From NCBI RefSeq assembly GCF_002838065.1, contig NZ_PIZU01000004.1, positions 62,001-126,000 on the forward strand: a DNA stretch of 64,000 nucleotides, read 5' to 3'. Below the pieces are notes generated by a model. It did no database searches and was not told the DNA's origin. It saw only the letters and a list, made by a program, of their open reading frames with translations. Positions 8,758-18,458 of this stretch are shown here, in pieces. Made by a program: the position numbers and the translations under genes. The stretch's first letter is position 1; the number at the start of each line of letters is the position of its first letter. This DNA comes from Mycobacterium hubeiense (GTDB lineage Bacteria; Actinomycetota; Actinomycetes; Mycobacteriales; Mycobacteriaceae).

Positions 8758-9008
8758 TCACGGCGTCACGATGTTGAACCAGAACGGGAATGTGTCGAGC
8801 AGCCCCATGAACTCGTTGAACGATTCGCGATTACCGTCGATGGTGAGGTTGTTCTGGGCGCTCGCGTCCAGGGTGACGGCGACGTTGCGTTCGGGGATCG
8901 GCGCTGGCGCGTATTTGAGTGCGGCTGATCGGTAAAGTTGACGTTCATGGTGATGTTCAGCCGATATAGCCCTGGTTCAACAGACGGACTGTGCATGTAC
9001 TTGTACAT
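8758..9008 (-). pseudogene. Alkyl-sulfatase C-terminal remnant
   Basis: One minus-strand frame before the stop at 8758 encodes NVAVTLD and ends LLDTFPFWFNIVTP, the typical end of the SCP2-like C-terminal domain of metallo-beta-lactamase-fold alkyl sulfatases. Just upstream, a different frame encodes YRLNITMNVNFTDQ, matching the earlier part of the same domain. So there is a frameshift near 8915-8930, and everything upstream has been lost at the boundary with the insertion element. Only about 80 of some 600 residues remain. Confidence 0.7.
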
Positions 9009-9731
9009 TTGACGTGCTCCCCGCCGTCGATGGTGGGATTCCCGTGCGGCTATGCCGCGGTTGGGGTGCTTCCTGTTTCATCGCCCCGCGCCTCGCGAGT
9101 GGTGGGAGGACTTACCGGGGCTCCGCAGGCGTTTAGTCTCTCTGCCCGCCCGGCAGCGAGAATGTTCTTGGCGGCGTTGTGGTCGCGATCGTGCACGGCC
9201 CGGCACGCCGGGCACGTCCATGTTCGGACCTGCAGCGGGAGTTCGGCCAGCCGGTGCCCACAGCCCGAGCAGGTCTTGCTCGACGCCAACCACCGCGACA
9301 CCGTGTGTACGGTCCGTCCGTAGCGGTCGGCCTTCTCGCCGATGATTCGCACGAATTGACCCCACCCCGCATCGCTGATGGCGCGGGCGAGCCGACGGTT
9401 TTTGACCATGCCGGCGATGTTGAGGTCCTCGACGTGGATCACTTGGTTGTCGCGTACCAACGCCAAGGCCTGCTTGTGGTGATAGTCCCGCCGTGCGCGC
9501 GCCACTTTTCCGTGCGCGACGGCGATTTTGCGCCGCGACTTGTCCCTGTTGTTCGATCCTTTCTGCCGGCGGGACTTCTCCCGCTCCAACCGCGCCAGTT
9601 TGCGTAGCTTGCGGCCCAAATGCTTCGGATTGGCGACCTCTGACCGCACGCCATCTGTTGTGGCGATCGCGGCTAGCCGCGCGATCCCCAGATCCACTCC
9701 AGCCTCGCGGGCAACAGCCGGCAGTGGTGAC

Positions 9732-11151
9732 GGGCGTGTCATTCCATCTGTGTAAGTCCGGGGTGGTCCATCATCGGACCGCTATTCGGGCGGGCAGAAG
9801 GAGTGATTTGTGACGAAGGCGACATCGGTTGGACGGCAGGAGAAGTCGGCCGCTCGGCAGTTGGCTGAGACGTTTTCGGAAGAGACGCTGGATTCGTTGA
9901 TCAAGGATGCGGTGAAGTCCGGCACGCCGATCGATGGTGCTGATGGTTTGCTCAATGAGCTGACCAAGGCGGTGCTGGAGCGGGCGCTGAACTCGGAGCT
10001 GACCCATCATCTGGGCTATGAGGCCGGCGATCCGGCCGGGCGCGGCTCGGGTAATTCCCGCAATGGCACCACGCCGAAAACGGTGACCACAGTCAACGGC
10101 CCGGTCAAGATCGACGCTCCCCGCGACCGCAACGGGTCGTTTGAGCCGGCGATCGTGCCGAAGAAGACCCGCCGGCTCAACAACATCAATTCGGTGGTGT
10201 TGTCGCTGTATTCGCGGGGCATGACCACCCGCGATATCGAGGCCCACCTCGAGGAGGTGTATGGAGCCAGTGTGTCGCGCGAGTTGATCTCCAATATCAC
10301 CGAGGTGGTCGTCGATGAGATCAAGGCCTGGCAATCGCGCCCCCTCGATGAGGTCTATCCGATCCTCTACATCGACGGGCTGCGGCTGCGGATCAAGGAC
10401 AACGGGGTGATCACCACCAAGGTCGCCTATCTGGCGATCGGGGTGGATCTGGAGGGCCGCAAGCACGCCCTGGGGGTGTGGATCCAAGACTCCGAGGGTG
10501 CGAAGTTCTGGCAGAAGGTGGTCATCGACCTGCGCAACCGCGGGGTGCGCGACATCCTGATCGCCTGCTGCGACGGGCTGACCGGGCTGCCTGACGCGAT
10601 CCGCTCGACCTACCCCGACACCGTGGTGCAGACCTGCGTGGTGCGAGTGATCCGCAACGCCATGCGGTTCGTGTCCTACAAGGACCGCAAGAAGGTCGCC
10701 ACCTCGATGCGCGCGATCTATGGCGCGCCGACCGTGGAGGCCGCCGAGCTCGCGCTCAAGGACTTCGACACCGCCTTCGGCGCCCAGTACCCCGGCGCGA
10801 TTGACGTGTGGCGCAACGCCTGGCCGGAGTTCGTGCCGTTCCTGGACTATCCGGTGGAGCTGCGCAAGATCGTCTACACCACCAATGCCATCGAGTCGAT
10901 CAACTTCCAGCTGCGCAAGATCACCAAGAACCGCGGCCATTTCCCCGACAAAGACGCCGCGATGAAGTTGCTGTATCTGGGGCTGCGCAACATCTCCAGC
11001 GAGAGGGGAGGTTTCTCGGGCACCGGGACCTACAATTGGACTGTGGCGTTGAACACACTCGCCAGGCTTTTCCCGGGGCCGAATTCCATTGTGTTAGAAT
11101 ACAACTCGTAGTCAAGTCACCTCTGACTTACACAGAATTCGTGACAGGCTC
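9732..11151 (+). mobile_element. IS256-family insertion sequence, complete, with 8-bp target duplication
   Basis: The 1420-bp element is bounded by related ends: GGGCGTGTCA at 9732 and, reversed, GAGCCTGTCA ending at 11151, followed inward by a shared TCTGTGTAAGTC. Both sides are flanked by the direct repeat GTGGTGAC (9724-9731 and 11152-11159), the 8-bp duplication expected for this family. The single transposase gene is intact. The perfect duplication and undamaged transposase point to a recent insertion. Confidence 0.92.
9810..11111 (+). CDS. IS256-family (mutator-type) transposase
   Basis: Codes for 433 residues, full length. It contains ELTHHLGYEAGD near residue 65, YIDGLRLRI and CDGLTGLPDAI (the first two acidic residues of the DDE triad), the CVVRVIRNAMRFVSYKDRK signature block, and TTNAIESINFQLRKITKNRG carrying the final Glu. 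The usual IS256 reading LDALYPVLFIDA is replaced by LDEVYPILYIDG, and CVVHLIR by CVVRVIR; these are ordinary variants as far as can be seen. The element's ends and duplication are intact, so it may be active. Confidence 0.95.
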   Translation: MTKATSVGRQEKSAARQLAETFSEETLDSLIKDAVKSGTPIDGADGLLNELTKAVLERALNSELTHHLGYEAGDPAGRGSGNSRNGTTPKTVTTVNGPVKIDAPRDRNGSFEPAIVPKKTRRLNNINSVVLSLYSRGMTTRDIEAHLEEVYGASVSRELISNITEVVVDEIKAWQSRPLDEVYPILYIDGLRLRIKDNGVITTKVAYLAIGVDLEGRKHALGVWIQDSEGAKFWQKVVIDLRNRGVRDILIACCDGLTGLPDAIRSTYPDTVVQTCVVRVIRNAMRFVSYKDRKKVATSMRAIYGAPTVEAAELALKDFDTAFGAQYPGAIDVWRNAWPEFVPFLDYPVELRKIVYTTNAIESINFQLRKITKNRGHFPDKDAAMKLLYLGLRNISSERGGFSGTGTYNWTVALNTLARLFPGPNSIVLEYNS

Positions 11152-11714
11152 GTGGTGACGGCGGTACGTCGACGACGAAGCTGGCGTAGCAATGCCCGTC
11201 GGGCTCCCGAATGATCGTGACGCTCGACGGCTCGGACGGCAGCTCGCGTGACCACCGCACCGCCACCTCGCCCACCTTCGCCAGATATAACCGGCCGTTG
11301 GGCCGCACGCTGAATCCGTTGCGGGTGAGCCGAAACGACTGCCGGTGATCCTTGCGGGACTTGAACCGGGGACGACCGACCTTGCGGCCCTTGCGTTTCC
11401 CGGTGTGTGAGTCGAAGAAGTTGCGCCAGGCCCGCCGGGAGTCGTTGACAGACTGCACCAACGCCACACTGGGCACCTCGTACAACCACGCGCGCGCCTC
11501 GGTGGTCTTGGCCGCGGTGATCACGCGACGCTGAATCTCGCTGTCGGACAGCTTCACGCCAGCCCGATGGGCCTCCTCGCGCACCCGCAGCGCGTCGTTG
11601 AACACCACCCGACAGCACCCGAACACCCGCGCCAGCACCGCCTTCTGAGCCGATGTCGGATCGATGCGATACCGATAACGCATCTGCATACCGGCGACTG
11701 TAAAGACCACCTCT

Positions 11715-11945
11715 GACAACCCAGACCTACCGCCACACCCGCCACAGCGTGACACTGCACGCCATCTGGTGTTCGTCACGACCGACCGGCGACGGGTGTC
11801 CGACGCCACCCACACCCACTGCGACAACACCACGCGCAGCGTCTGCTGCCACCTCAACGCCGAGTGGGTTCAGTTCAACGGCGAAACCGACCACGTGCAC
11901 GTGCTGGCGGACAGACCCTGCGGCACCGGCGGCACCCTTGTAATC
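11715..11945 (+). pseudogene. IS200/IS605-type tnpA (Y1 HUH transposase) remnant
   Basis: One frame reads TYRHTRHSVTLHA and the next frame continues LVFVTTDRRRVSDATHTHCD, then LNAEWVQFNGETDHVHVLADRP. This is the start of a TnpA protein: the DHVHVL motif is the HUH metal site. A single missing base near 11762 (GCCATCTGG for an expected GCCCATCTGG) shifts the frame. The region with the catalytic tyrosine is absent, the similarity ending near 11945. It cannot produce an active transposase. Confidence 0.75.
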
Positions 11946-11975
11946 ACGGTGATTTCAGGCCCGACTCGGCGTGCC

Positions 11976-12031
11976 GAGCAGACGCAAAACCCCCCATTTT
12001 CGTTGCGAAATGGGGGGTTTTGCGTCTGCTC
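11976..12031 (-). terminator. Strong hairpin terminator after rpsQ
   Basis: The arms 11976-11999 and 12008-12031 pair perfectly over 24 bp around an 8-nt loop. The outer part, GAGCAGACGCAAAA, recurs in hairpins at 59232 and 60263. It lies 11 bp beyond the rpsQ stop, so the S10 operon can end here, isolated from the insertion elements. Confidence 0.85.
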
Positions 12032-12042
12032 GCGCGAGAAGG

Positions 12043-12366
12043 TTACTTGGCCTTCTCGAGAACCTCGACCAGTCGCCACCGCTTGGTGGCCGACAGCGGG
12101 CGAGTCTCCATCAGCGAGACGCGGTCGCCGATACCGGCATCGCCGTTCTCGTCGTGCGCCTTGACCTTCTTGGTGGTCCGGATGATCTTGCCGTAGAGCG
12201 GATGACTCTTACGGTCCTCCAACTCCACGACGATCGTCTTCTGCATCTTGTCGCTCACGACGTAGCCGATGGCGGTCTTGCGCCGACCACGCGGCTTCTC
12301 CTGACGCGGAGTGTACTTGGGGCCCTTCTCTTTCGAGCCGGCCGCCTTGGTTGCCTTGTCTGCCAT
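12043..12366 (-). CDS. rpsQ: 30S ribosomal protein S17
   Basis: Codes for 107 residues. The S17 core ([20 protein letters not shown] and [21 protein letters not shown]) follows an N-terminal Lys-rich extension of about 28 residues, as usual in mycobacteria (E. coli has 84 residues). S17 binds 16S rRNA early in small-subunit assembly. Its start overlaps the rpmC stop by one base. It is the last gene of the S10 operon here. Confidence 0.98.
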   Translation of the reverse strand: MADKATKAAGSKEKGPKYTPRQEKPRGRRKTAIGYVVSDKMQKTIVVELEDRKSHPLYGKIIRTTKKVKAHDENGDAGIGDRVSLMETRPLSATKRWRLVEVLEKAK

Positions 12367-12599
12367 TACGATTCCTCACCCGCGGGCCCGGAAGCCAGAC
12401 CCAGCTCACGTTCGCGCAAGATGGTGTACACGCGCGCGATTTCCTGCCGCACCGTGCGAAGCCGACGGTTGTTGGACAGCTGGCCGGTGGCCATCTGGAA
12501 GCGCAGGTTGAACAGCTCTTCCTTGGACTCGCGCAACCGGTCCTTCAACTCGTCGTCGGTCAGTTCGCGCAGTTCGCCAGGCGTAATTCCCACTGCCAT
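12366..12599 (-). CDS. rpmC: 50S ribosomal protein L29
   Basis: Codes for 77 residues, starting [20 protein letters not shown] and containing [19 protein letters not shown], the L29 signature. L29 sits at the polypeptide exit and forms part of the docking site for trigger factor and SRP. Its start overlaps the rplP stop by one base, so translation is coupled. Confidence 0.98.
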   Translation of the reverse strand: MAVGITPGELRELTDDELKDRLRESKEELFNLRFQMATGQLSNNRRLRTVRQEIARVYTILRERELGLASGPAGEES

Positions 12600-13015
12600 C
12601 AGAACTGCTCCTCTCTGGTCACAATGCGTGCCTTGATCGGCAACTTGTGGATCGCGCGGGTCAGTGCGGCGCGCGCGATCTCCTCATTCGGGTAGCTCAG
12701 CTCGAACAACACCCGGCCCGGCTTCACGTTGGCCACCCACCATTCCGGCGAACCCTTACCGGAACCCATGCGGGTTTCGGCCGGCTTCTTGGTCAGCGGA
12801 CGGTCCGGGAAGATGTTGATCCACACCTTGCCGCCACGCTTGATGTGCCGGTTGATGGCGATACGAGCTGACTCGATCTGCCGGTTGGTGATGTACGCGT
12901 GCTCCAGTGCCTGGATGCCGTAATCGCCGAAGCTCACCGAGGTACCACCGCTGGCGATGCCGCGCTGCCGGGGGTGGTGTTGCTTGCGGTGCTTGACTTT
13001 GCGGGGAATCAACAT
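12599..13015 (-). CDS. rplP: 50S ribosomal protein L16
   Basis: Codes for 138 residues, full length, starting [19 protein letters not shown] and containing [21 protein letters not shown]16 helps position the acceptor end of A-site tRNA and organises the peptidyl-transferase centre. It starts three bases after the rpsC stop. Confidence 0.98.
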   Translation of the reverse strand: MLIPRKVKHRKQHHPRQRGIASGGTSVSFGDYGIQALEHAYITNRQIESARIAINRHIKRGGKVWINIFPDRPLTKKPAETRMGSGKGSPEWWVANVKPGRVLFELSYPNEEIARAALTRAIHKLPIKARIVTREEQF

Positions 13016-13018
13016 GAT

Positions 13019-14468
<1,450 letters not shown>

Positions 14469-14469
<1 letters not shown>

Positions 14470-14750
14470 TACCGGCGCTTCGCCTTCCGGTCATCCTTGA
14501 TGTGACCCTTGAACGTGCGGGTGGGCGCGAACTCGCCCAGCTTGTGCCCGACCATCGCCTCGGTGACGAACACCGGGACATGCTTGCGGCCGTCGTGCAC
14601 CGCGAAGGTGTGCCCGATGAAGTCGGGGATGATGGTCGACCGACGCGACCAGGTCTTGATGACCTGCTTGGTGTTCTTCTCGTTCTGAGCGTCGACCTTC
14701 TTGAGCAGATGGTCGTCGACGAACGGGCCTTTCTTCAGGCTACGTGGCAT
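14469..14750 (-). CDS. rpsS: 30S ribosomal protein S19
   Basis: Codes for 93 residues, exactly the usual length, starting [19 protein letters not shown] and containing [22 protein letters not shown]19 lies in the small-subunit head with S13 and contacts A-site tRNA. It follows rplB after ten bases. Confidence 0.98.
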
Positions 14751-14760
14751 CAGCTAACTC

Positions 14761-15600
14761 CTACCGGTGCTTCTTGCCGGTGCGTCGGCGTCGGACGATG
14801 AGCTTGTCGCTCGGCTTGTGCGGCTTGCGGGTACGGCCCTCGGGCTTGCCCCACGGGCTGACCGGGTGACGACCACCGGAGGTCTTGCCCTCACCACCGC
14901 CGTGCGGGTGGTCGACCGGGTTCATCACCACACCACGAACGGTGGGGCGCTTGCCCTTCCACCGCATGCGGCCGGCCTTGCCCCAGTTGATGTTGGCCTG
15001 CTCGGCATTGCCGACCTCGCCGACGGTGGCGCGGCAGCGCACGTCGACGCGGCGGATCTCGCCGGACGGCATGCGCAGCGACGCGTAGGTGCCTTCCTTG
15101 CCCAGCAGCTGGATGCTGGAACCGGCCGAGCGGGCCAGCTTGGCACCACCGCCGGGACGCAGCTCGACGGCGTGGATCACGGTGCCGGCCGGGATGTTGC
15201 GCAGCGGCAGGTTGTTACCCGGCTTGATGTCGGCGTTGGGGCCGGACTCCACCACATCGCCCTGCGAAAGTCCCTGCGGCGCAATGATGTAGCGCTTCTC
15301 GCCGTCCAGGTAGTGCAGCAGTGCGATGTTCGCGGTGCGGTTCGGGTCGTACTCGATGTGCGCGACCTTGGCGTTGACGCCGTCCTTGTCGTGACGACGG
15401 AAGTCGATCACGCGGTAGGCGCGCTTGTGGCCACCGCCCTTGTGCCGGGTGGTGATCCGGCCGTGCGCGTTGCGACCGCCCTTGCCGTGCAGCGGGCGAA
15501 CCAGCGACTTCTCCGGACGCGAGCGGGTGATCTCGGCGAAATCGGAGACGCTGGCACCGCGACGACCCGGGGTCGTCGGCTTGTACTTGCGAATTCCCAT
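14761..15600 (-). CDS. rplB: 50S ribosomal protein L2
   Basis: Codes for 279 residues, full length. It begins [17 protein letters not shown] and has the signature [16 protein letters not shown] with the conserved histidine near the peptidyl-transferase centre. L2 is required for subunit association and tRNA binding. It lies 24 bp downstream of rplW. Confidence 0.98.
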   Translation of the reverse strand: MGIRKYKPTTPGRRGASVSDFAEITRSRPEKSLVRPLHGKGGRNAHGRITTRHKGGGHKRAYRVIDFRRHDKDGVNAKVAHIEYDPNRTANIALLHYLDGEKRYIIAPQGLSQGDVVESGPNADIKPGNNLPLRNIPAGTVIHAVELRPGGGAKLARSAGSSIQLLGKEGTYASLRMPSGEIRRVDVRCRATVGEVGNAEQANINWGKAGRMRWKGKRPTVRGVVMNPVDHPHGGGEGKTSGGRHPVSPWGKPEGRTRKPHKPSDKLIVRRRRTGKKHR

Positions 15601-15624
15601 ATCAGTTCAATCCCTAACTGCCGG

Positions 15625-15927
15625 CTAGGCCGGTGCTCCGAACAGGTCGATGGGCTTGCTGCCCGCGGCCAGCGTCACGATGGCGCGCTTGGTGTCCTTG
15701 CGCTTGCCGTATCCGGTGCGGGTGCGCTTGCGCTTGCCCTGCCGGTTGGCGGTGTTCACCGACGCGACCTTGACGTTGAAGATCTTCTCGATCGCGATCT
15801 TGATCTGGGTCTTGTTCGAGTCGGGGTGCACGACGAACGTGTACACGTTGTCTTCGATCAATCCGTAGGACTTCTCGGAGATGACCGGAGCCAGGATGAT
15901 GTCGCGGGGGTCAGTGACGGTTGCCAT
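15625..15927 (-). CDS. rplW: 50S ribosomal protein L23
   Basis: Codes for 100 residues from ATG 15927 ([20 protein letters not shown]). A longer open frame exists upstream but lies within rplD and gives an unrelated Arg-rich sequence, so this start is chosen; it overlaps the rplD stop. L23 is at the exit tunnel and binds trigger factor and SRP. It ends [20 protein letters not shown]. Confidence 0.97.
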   Translation of the reverse strand: MATVTDPRDIILAPVISEKSYGLIEDNVYTFVVHPDSNKTQIKIAIEKIFNVKVASVNTANRQGKRKRTRTGYGKRKDTKRAIVTLAAGSKPIDLFGAPA

Positions 15928-16592
15928 CAGGCCGACACCTCCTCTTGGGACTCTTTGGAATTCGCGCTGATGTAGGCATCGAGCGCCTCGACGGAGAACA
16001 CCACATCGTCGGCGTTGAGCACGTCGTAGGTGTTGAGCTGGTCGGGCCAAAGGACATGCACACCAGGCAAGTTGCGCACGCTGCGGGCGCCCGTCTCGTC
16101 GCTGCGGCCGACAACGACAAGCACCTTCTTGTTGTCGGTCAGCGTGGCCAGGAACGCCTTGGCGCTCTTGGTCGACGGCGTCTGCCCCTCCACCAATTCG
16201 GTGACCGCGTGGATACGGCCGTTGCGGGCGCGGTCCGACAATGCCCCGCGCAGCGCGGCGGCGATCATCTTCTTCGGCGTGCGCTGGCTGTAGTCGCGCG
16301 GCTTCGGGCCGTGCACGATGCCACCGCCGGTGAACTGCGGCGCGCGGGTCGAGCCCTGACGGGCGCGGCCGGTGCCCTTCTGCCGGTACGGCTTCTTGCC
16401 GCCACCGCGCACCTCACCACGCGTCTTGGTGGAGTGCGTGCCCTGCCGGGCCGCGGCCAGCTGCGCCGTCACCACCTGGTGCATCAAGTGAATGTTGGGC
16501 TCGACGTCGAACAACTCGGCGGGCAGCTCGACGGTGCCGTCGTTCTTCCCTGCCGGTGTCTTGACGTCAATCTTGAGAGTCTTGGCAGCCAT
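15927..16592 (-). CDS. rplD: 50S ribosomal protein L4
   Basis: Codes for 221 residues. The extended loop that reaches into the exit tunnel ([21 protein letters not shown]) is near residues 65-90. In E. coli L4 also represses its own operon through the S10 leader; no such leader structure could be recognised here. It abuts rplC directly and overlaps rplW by one base. Confidence 0.98.
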   Translation of the reverse strand: MAAKTLKIDVKTPAGKNDGTVELPAELFDVEPNIHLMHQVVTAQLAAARQGTHSTKTRGEVRGGGKKPYRQKGTGRARQGSTRAPQFTGGGIVHGPKPRDYSQRTPKKMIAAALRGALSDRARNGRIHAVTELVEGQTPSTKSAKAFLATLTDNKKVLVVVGRSDETGARSVRNLPGVHVLWPDQLNTYDVLNADDVVFSVEALDAYISANSKESQEEVSA

Positions 16593-17246
16593 TTACTTCT
16601 CGCCTCGCTTGATTGCGCTGCGGACCATCACCAGTCCACCGTTGCGGCCGGGGATGGCGCCCTTGATCAACAGCACGCCGTTCTCGGCGTCGACCTTGTG
16701 CACCAACAGGTTCTGCGTCGTCACCCGGTCGTTGCCCATCCGGCCCGACATCCGGGTGCCCTTGAACACGCGGCCCGGGGTGGCGCAGCCACCGATGGAG
16801 CCGGGACGACGGTGCACCGCCTGGGCACCGTGCGCGGCGCCCTGGCCTGCGAAGCCGTGCCGCTTCATGGTGCCCGCGAAGCCCTTGCCCTTGCTGGTGC
16901 CGGTCACGTCGACGTAGGTGCCGTCGGCGAAGATCTCAGCGGTCAGCTCCTGGCCGACCTCGTACTCCGCGGCGGCGGCCTCGTCGTCGAGCCGCAGCTC
17001 GGCGAGGTGGCGGCGCGGGTTGACGTTGGCAGCCTTGTACTGACCCGTCACCGGCTTGTTCACCTTGCGCGGGCTGATCTCGCCGTAGGCGAGCTGGATG
17101 GCGCTGTAGCCGTCGCGCTCGGGGGTGCGGATGCGCGTCACCACGTTGGGGCCGGCCTTGACGACCGTCACCGGGACGACTTTGTTGTTCTCGTCGAACA
17201 CCTGCGTCATGCCCAGCTTGGTGCCCAAAATGCCTTTTCTAGCCAT
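16593..17246 (-). CDS. rplC: 50S ribosomal protein L3
   Basis: Codes for 217 residues, starting [20 protein letters not shown] and containing the L3 signature [21 protein letters not shown]3 helps to form the peptidyl-transferase centre and initiates assembly; mutations in its loop give linezolid resistance in mycobacteria. The loop residue corresponding to Cys154 in M. tuberculosis lies in the stretch [15 protein letters not shown] and appears to be the normal Cys. Confidence 0.98.
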   Translation of the reverse strand: MARKGILGTKLGMTQVFDENNKVVPVTVVKAGPNVVTRIRTPERDGYSAIQLAYGEISPRKVNKPVTGQYKAANVNPRRHLAELRLDDEAAAAEYEVGQELTAEIFADGTYVDVTGTSKGKGFAGTMKRHGFAGQGAAHGAQAVHRRPGSIGGCATPGRVFKGTRMSGRMGNDRVTTQNLLVHKVDAENGVLLIKGAIPGRNGGLVMVRSAIKRGEK

Positions 17247-17260
17247 TTTTCTGGGATCTC

Positions 17261-17566
17261 CTACTGGATGTTGACGTCGACGCTGGCCGGCAGATCGATG
17301 CGCATGAGGGCGTCAACGGTCTTGGGCGTCGGGTCGAGGATGTCGATCAGCCGCTTGTGGGTGCGCATCTCGAAGTGCTCCCGCGAGTCCTTGTACTTAT
17401 GCGGGGACCGGATGACGCAGTACACGTTCTTCTCGGTCGGCAGCGGCACAGGGCCCACCACGCTGGCGCCAGTCCGGGTGACGGTCTCGACGATCTTGCG
17501 CGCCGAGGCGTCAATCGCCTCATGGTCGTAGGCCTTGAGCCTGATGCGGATCTTCTGTCCCGCCAC
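17261..17566 (-). CDS. rpsJ: 30S ribosomal protein S10 (NusE)
   Basis: Codes for 101 residues, full length, with the loop [22 protein letters not shown]. Besides its place in the 30S head, S10 is NusE, which binds NusB and NusG in antitermination and in coupling transcription to translation. It is the first gene of the S10 operon; a promoter-like sequence lies about 230 bp upstream. Confidence 0.98.
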
Positions 17567-17797
17567 GCTTCTCCTACCTCACTCCTGCTTGGGGCACGCG
17601 CACGCTCAATCGCACCCGGTATGCCGCCGCTGTTTACCTGTCTGTGGTTCACCGATCCCCGCGGTCGGGTGTGTCGCCCTGACGCGCACTCGGCCGCTTC
17701 GGAAATCCGTCACGATCGAGATTGGAACCGGAAGCGCCCGCTAGGGCGCCGGTTGTGTGCCCGACCAGGCGTGAACCCGGCTCAAGGCAACCCGAAC

Positions 17798-17826
17798 AGT
17801 ATGCCTTAGATCCGGGCGTCATCCAA
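17798..17826 (-). promoter_or_regulatory. Probable sigma-A promoter of the S10 operon
   Basis: On the minus strand TTGGAT (17826-17821) and CATACT (17803-17798) are 17 nt apart, about 230 bp upstream of rpsJ. The 325-bp gap to the divergent gene at 17892 holds no other gene. The leader of roughly 225 nt contains a GC-rich stem (near 17735-17755) but nothing resembling the E. coli L4-binding leader. Confidence 0.6.
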
Positions 17827-17865
17827 ATCCCTGGCCAATCTGTGACCACGACGACGCGCCGCGTT

Positions 17866-17881
17866 CTTACTCCAGAGTAAG
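17866..17881. promoter_or_regulatory. Palindrome before the thioesterase-like gene
   Basis: CTTACTC-CA-GAGTAAG is a perfect 7-bp inverted repeat ending 10 bp before ATG 17892. Its size and shape resemble operators of TetR or GntR proteins, but no regulator gene is adjacent. Confidence 0.45.
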
Positions 17882-17891
17882 GTACGCGGGC

Positions 17892-18371
17892 ATGGCGGCT
17901 CCAACCACGACATATCGAATGTGGAAACGGCTCGCGGCGCGCCCCGGCGGCAGCCGGTTGTTCTCGGCGGCGGCGATAGCGCGGGTGCCCTATTTCGCCT
18001 CCATCACCCCGCATGTGGTGCGGATGGAACCCGGTCTGGCCGAGGTCACCGTGCCGAAGTGGTTCTTCGTCTACAATCACCTGCACACCGTGCACGCGAT
18101 CGCGTCGTGCAACGCCGCCGAGATGGCGATGGGCATGCTGATGGAGGCCACCGTGCCGACGTCGCACCGGTGGATCCCCAAGGCGATGAACGTGCACTAC
18201 CTCGAGAAGGCCACCACGTCGCTGCGGGCGCAGGCCCGCCTCGAACCCCTCCCCGATTTCGAGGCGATCACCGAGGGCGTCGACGTGGTGGTGCCGGTCA
18301 GCGTGCTCGACCGGGCCGGCGTCGAGGTCGTGCACGCCGACATCACCTGCTGGGTGACGCCAGCCCACTGA
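17892..18371 (+). CDS. DUF4442 hotdog-fold (thioesterase-like) protein
   Basis: Codes for 159 residues with a hotdog-fold layout: a helix-rich N-terminus (MWKRLAARPGGSRLFSAAAI), then VTVPKWFFVYNHLHTVHAIASCNAAEMAMG (the long central helix with an N-x-H element), then beta strands ending VVHADITCWVTP. This fits the DUF4442 family, thought to be acyl-CoA thioesterases. Substrate and catalytic residues cannot be assigned. It is divergent from the S10 operon and ends in a hairpin shared with the esterase gene. Confidence 0.75.
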   Translation: MAAPTTTYRMWKRLAARPGGSRLFSAAAIARVPYFASITPHVVRMEPGLAEVTVPKWFFVYNHLHTVHAIASCNAAEMAMGMLMEATVPTSHRWIPKAMNVHYLEKATTSLRAQARLEPLPDFEAITEGVDVVVPVSVLDRAGVEVVHADITCWVTPAH

Positions 18372-18372
18372 C

Positions 18373-18433
18373 CGCGAGACTGTCATTATCGAGGCCCCCA
18401 CTCGAGAAACCTCTCGATAACGACAGTCTCGCG
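18373..18433. terminator. Bidirectional hairpin between convergent genes
   Basis: Arms of 21 bp (18373-18393 and 18413-18433) match except at one position, around a 19-nt loop. The repeat begins two bases after the stop of the DUF4442 gene and ends 25 bp before the esterase stop, so it can serve both convergent genes. Confidence 0.75.
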
Positions 18434-18458
18434 AACGCCTGCGGCGCGGGCGGCGTCG

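Larger units (their letters stand above)
9050..11689 (-). pseudogene. tnpB: TnpB-type RNA-guided nuclease gene, interrupted by an IS256-family element
   Basis: The N-terminal half (11689-11152, start MQMRYRYRIDPTSAQK) ends at PPSP. The C-terminal half resumes below 9724 as LPAVAREAGVDLG and runs to the stop at 9050. Removing 9732-11151 plus one 8-bp repeat joins the halves in frame as a 403-residue protein, normal for TnpB. RuvC-like acidic residues are present (GVDLG, VEDLN, DRDHNAAKN), as is the zinc finger (CSGCGH and CPAC). TnpB proteins are guide-RNA-directed DNA nucleases related to Cas12. As it stands the gene is broken. Confidence 0.9.
9010..11945. mobile_element. Decayed IS200/IS605-type element with divergent tnpA and tnpB
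   Basis: A tnpB-type gene on the minus strand and a tnpA-type remnant on the plus strand face away from each other, as in IS605-like elements. tnpB is split by an IS256-family insertion; tnpA has a frameshift and no 3' end. The outer limits are approximate. GC-rich hairpins lie beyond the tnpB stop (9020-9060), where such elements have subterminal structures and TnpB guide RNAs. The element sits between the alkyl-sulfatase remnant and rpsQ. Confidence 0.7.

Noticed and set aside
9010..9060. TnpB guide RNA as a defined feature
   Set aside because: GC-rich hairpins are present, but a guide scaffold cannot be recognised by eye, so it is only mentioned as a possibility.
9747..11136. Shorter IS256 borders at the 12-bp repeat TCTGTGTAAGTC
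   Set aside because: These ends leave no target duplication. Extending outward to 9732 and 11151 gives related ends, a perfect 8-bp duplication and a restored tnpB frame.
15921..17531. Plus-strand open frame of 536 codons
   Set aside because: It is antisense to rplD, rplC and rpsJ, all of which are certain. Long antisense frames are expected at this GC content.
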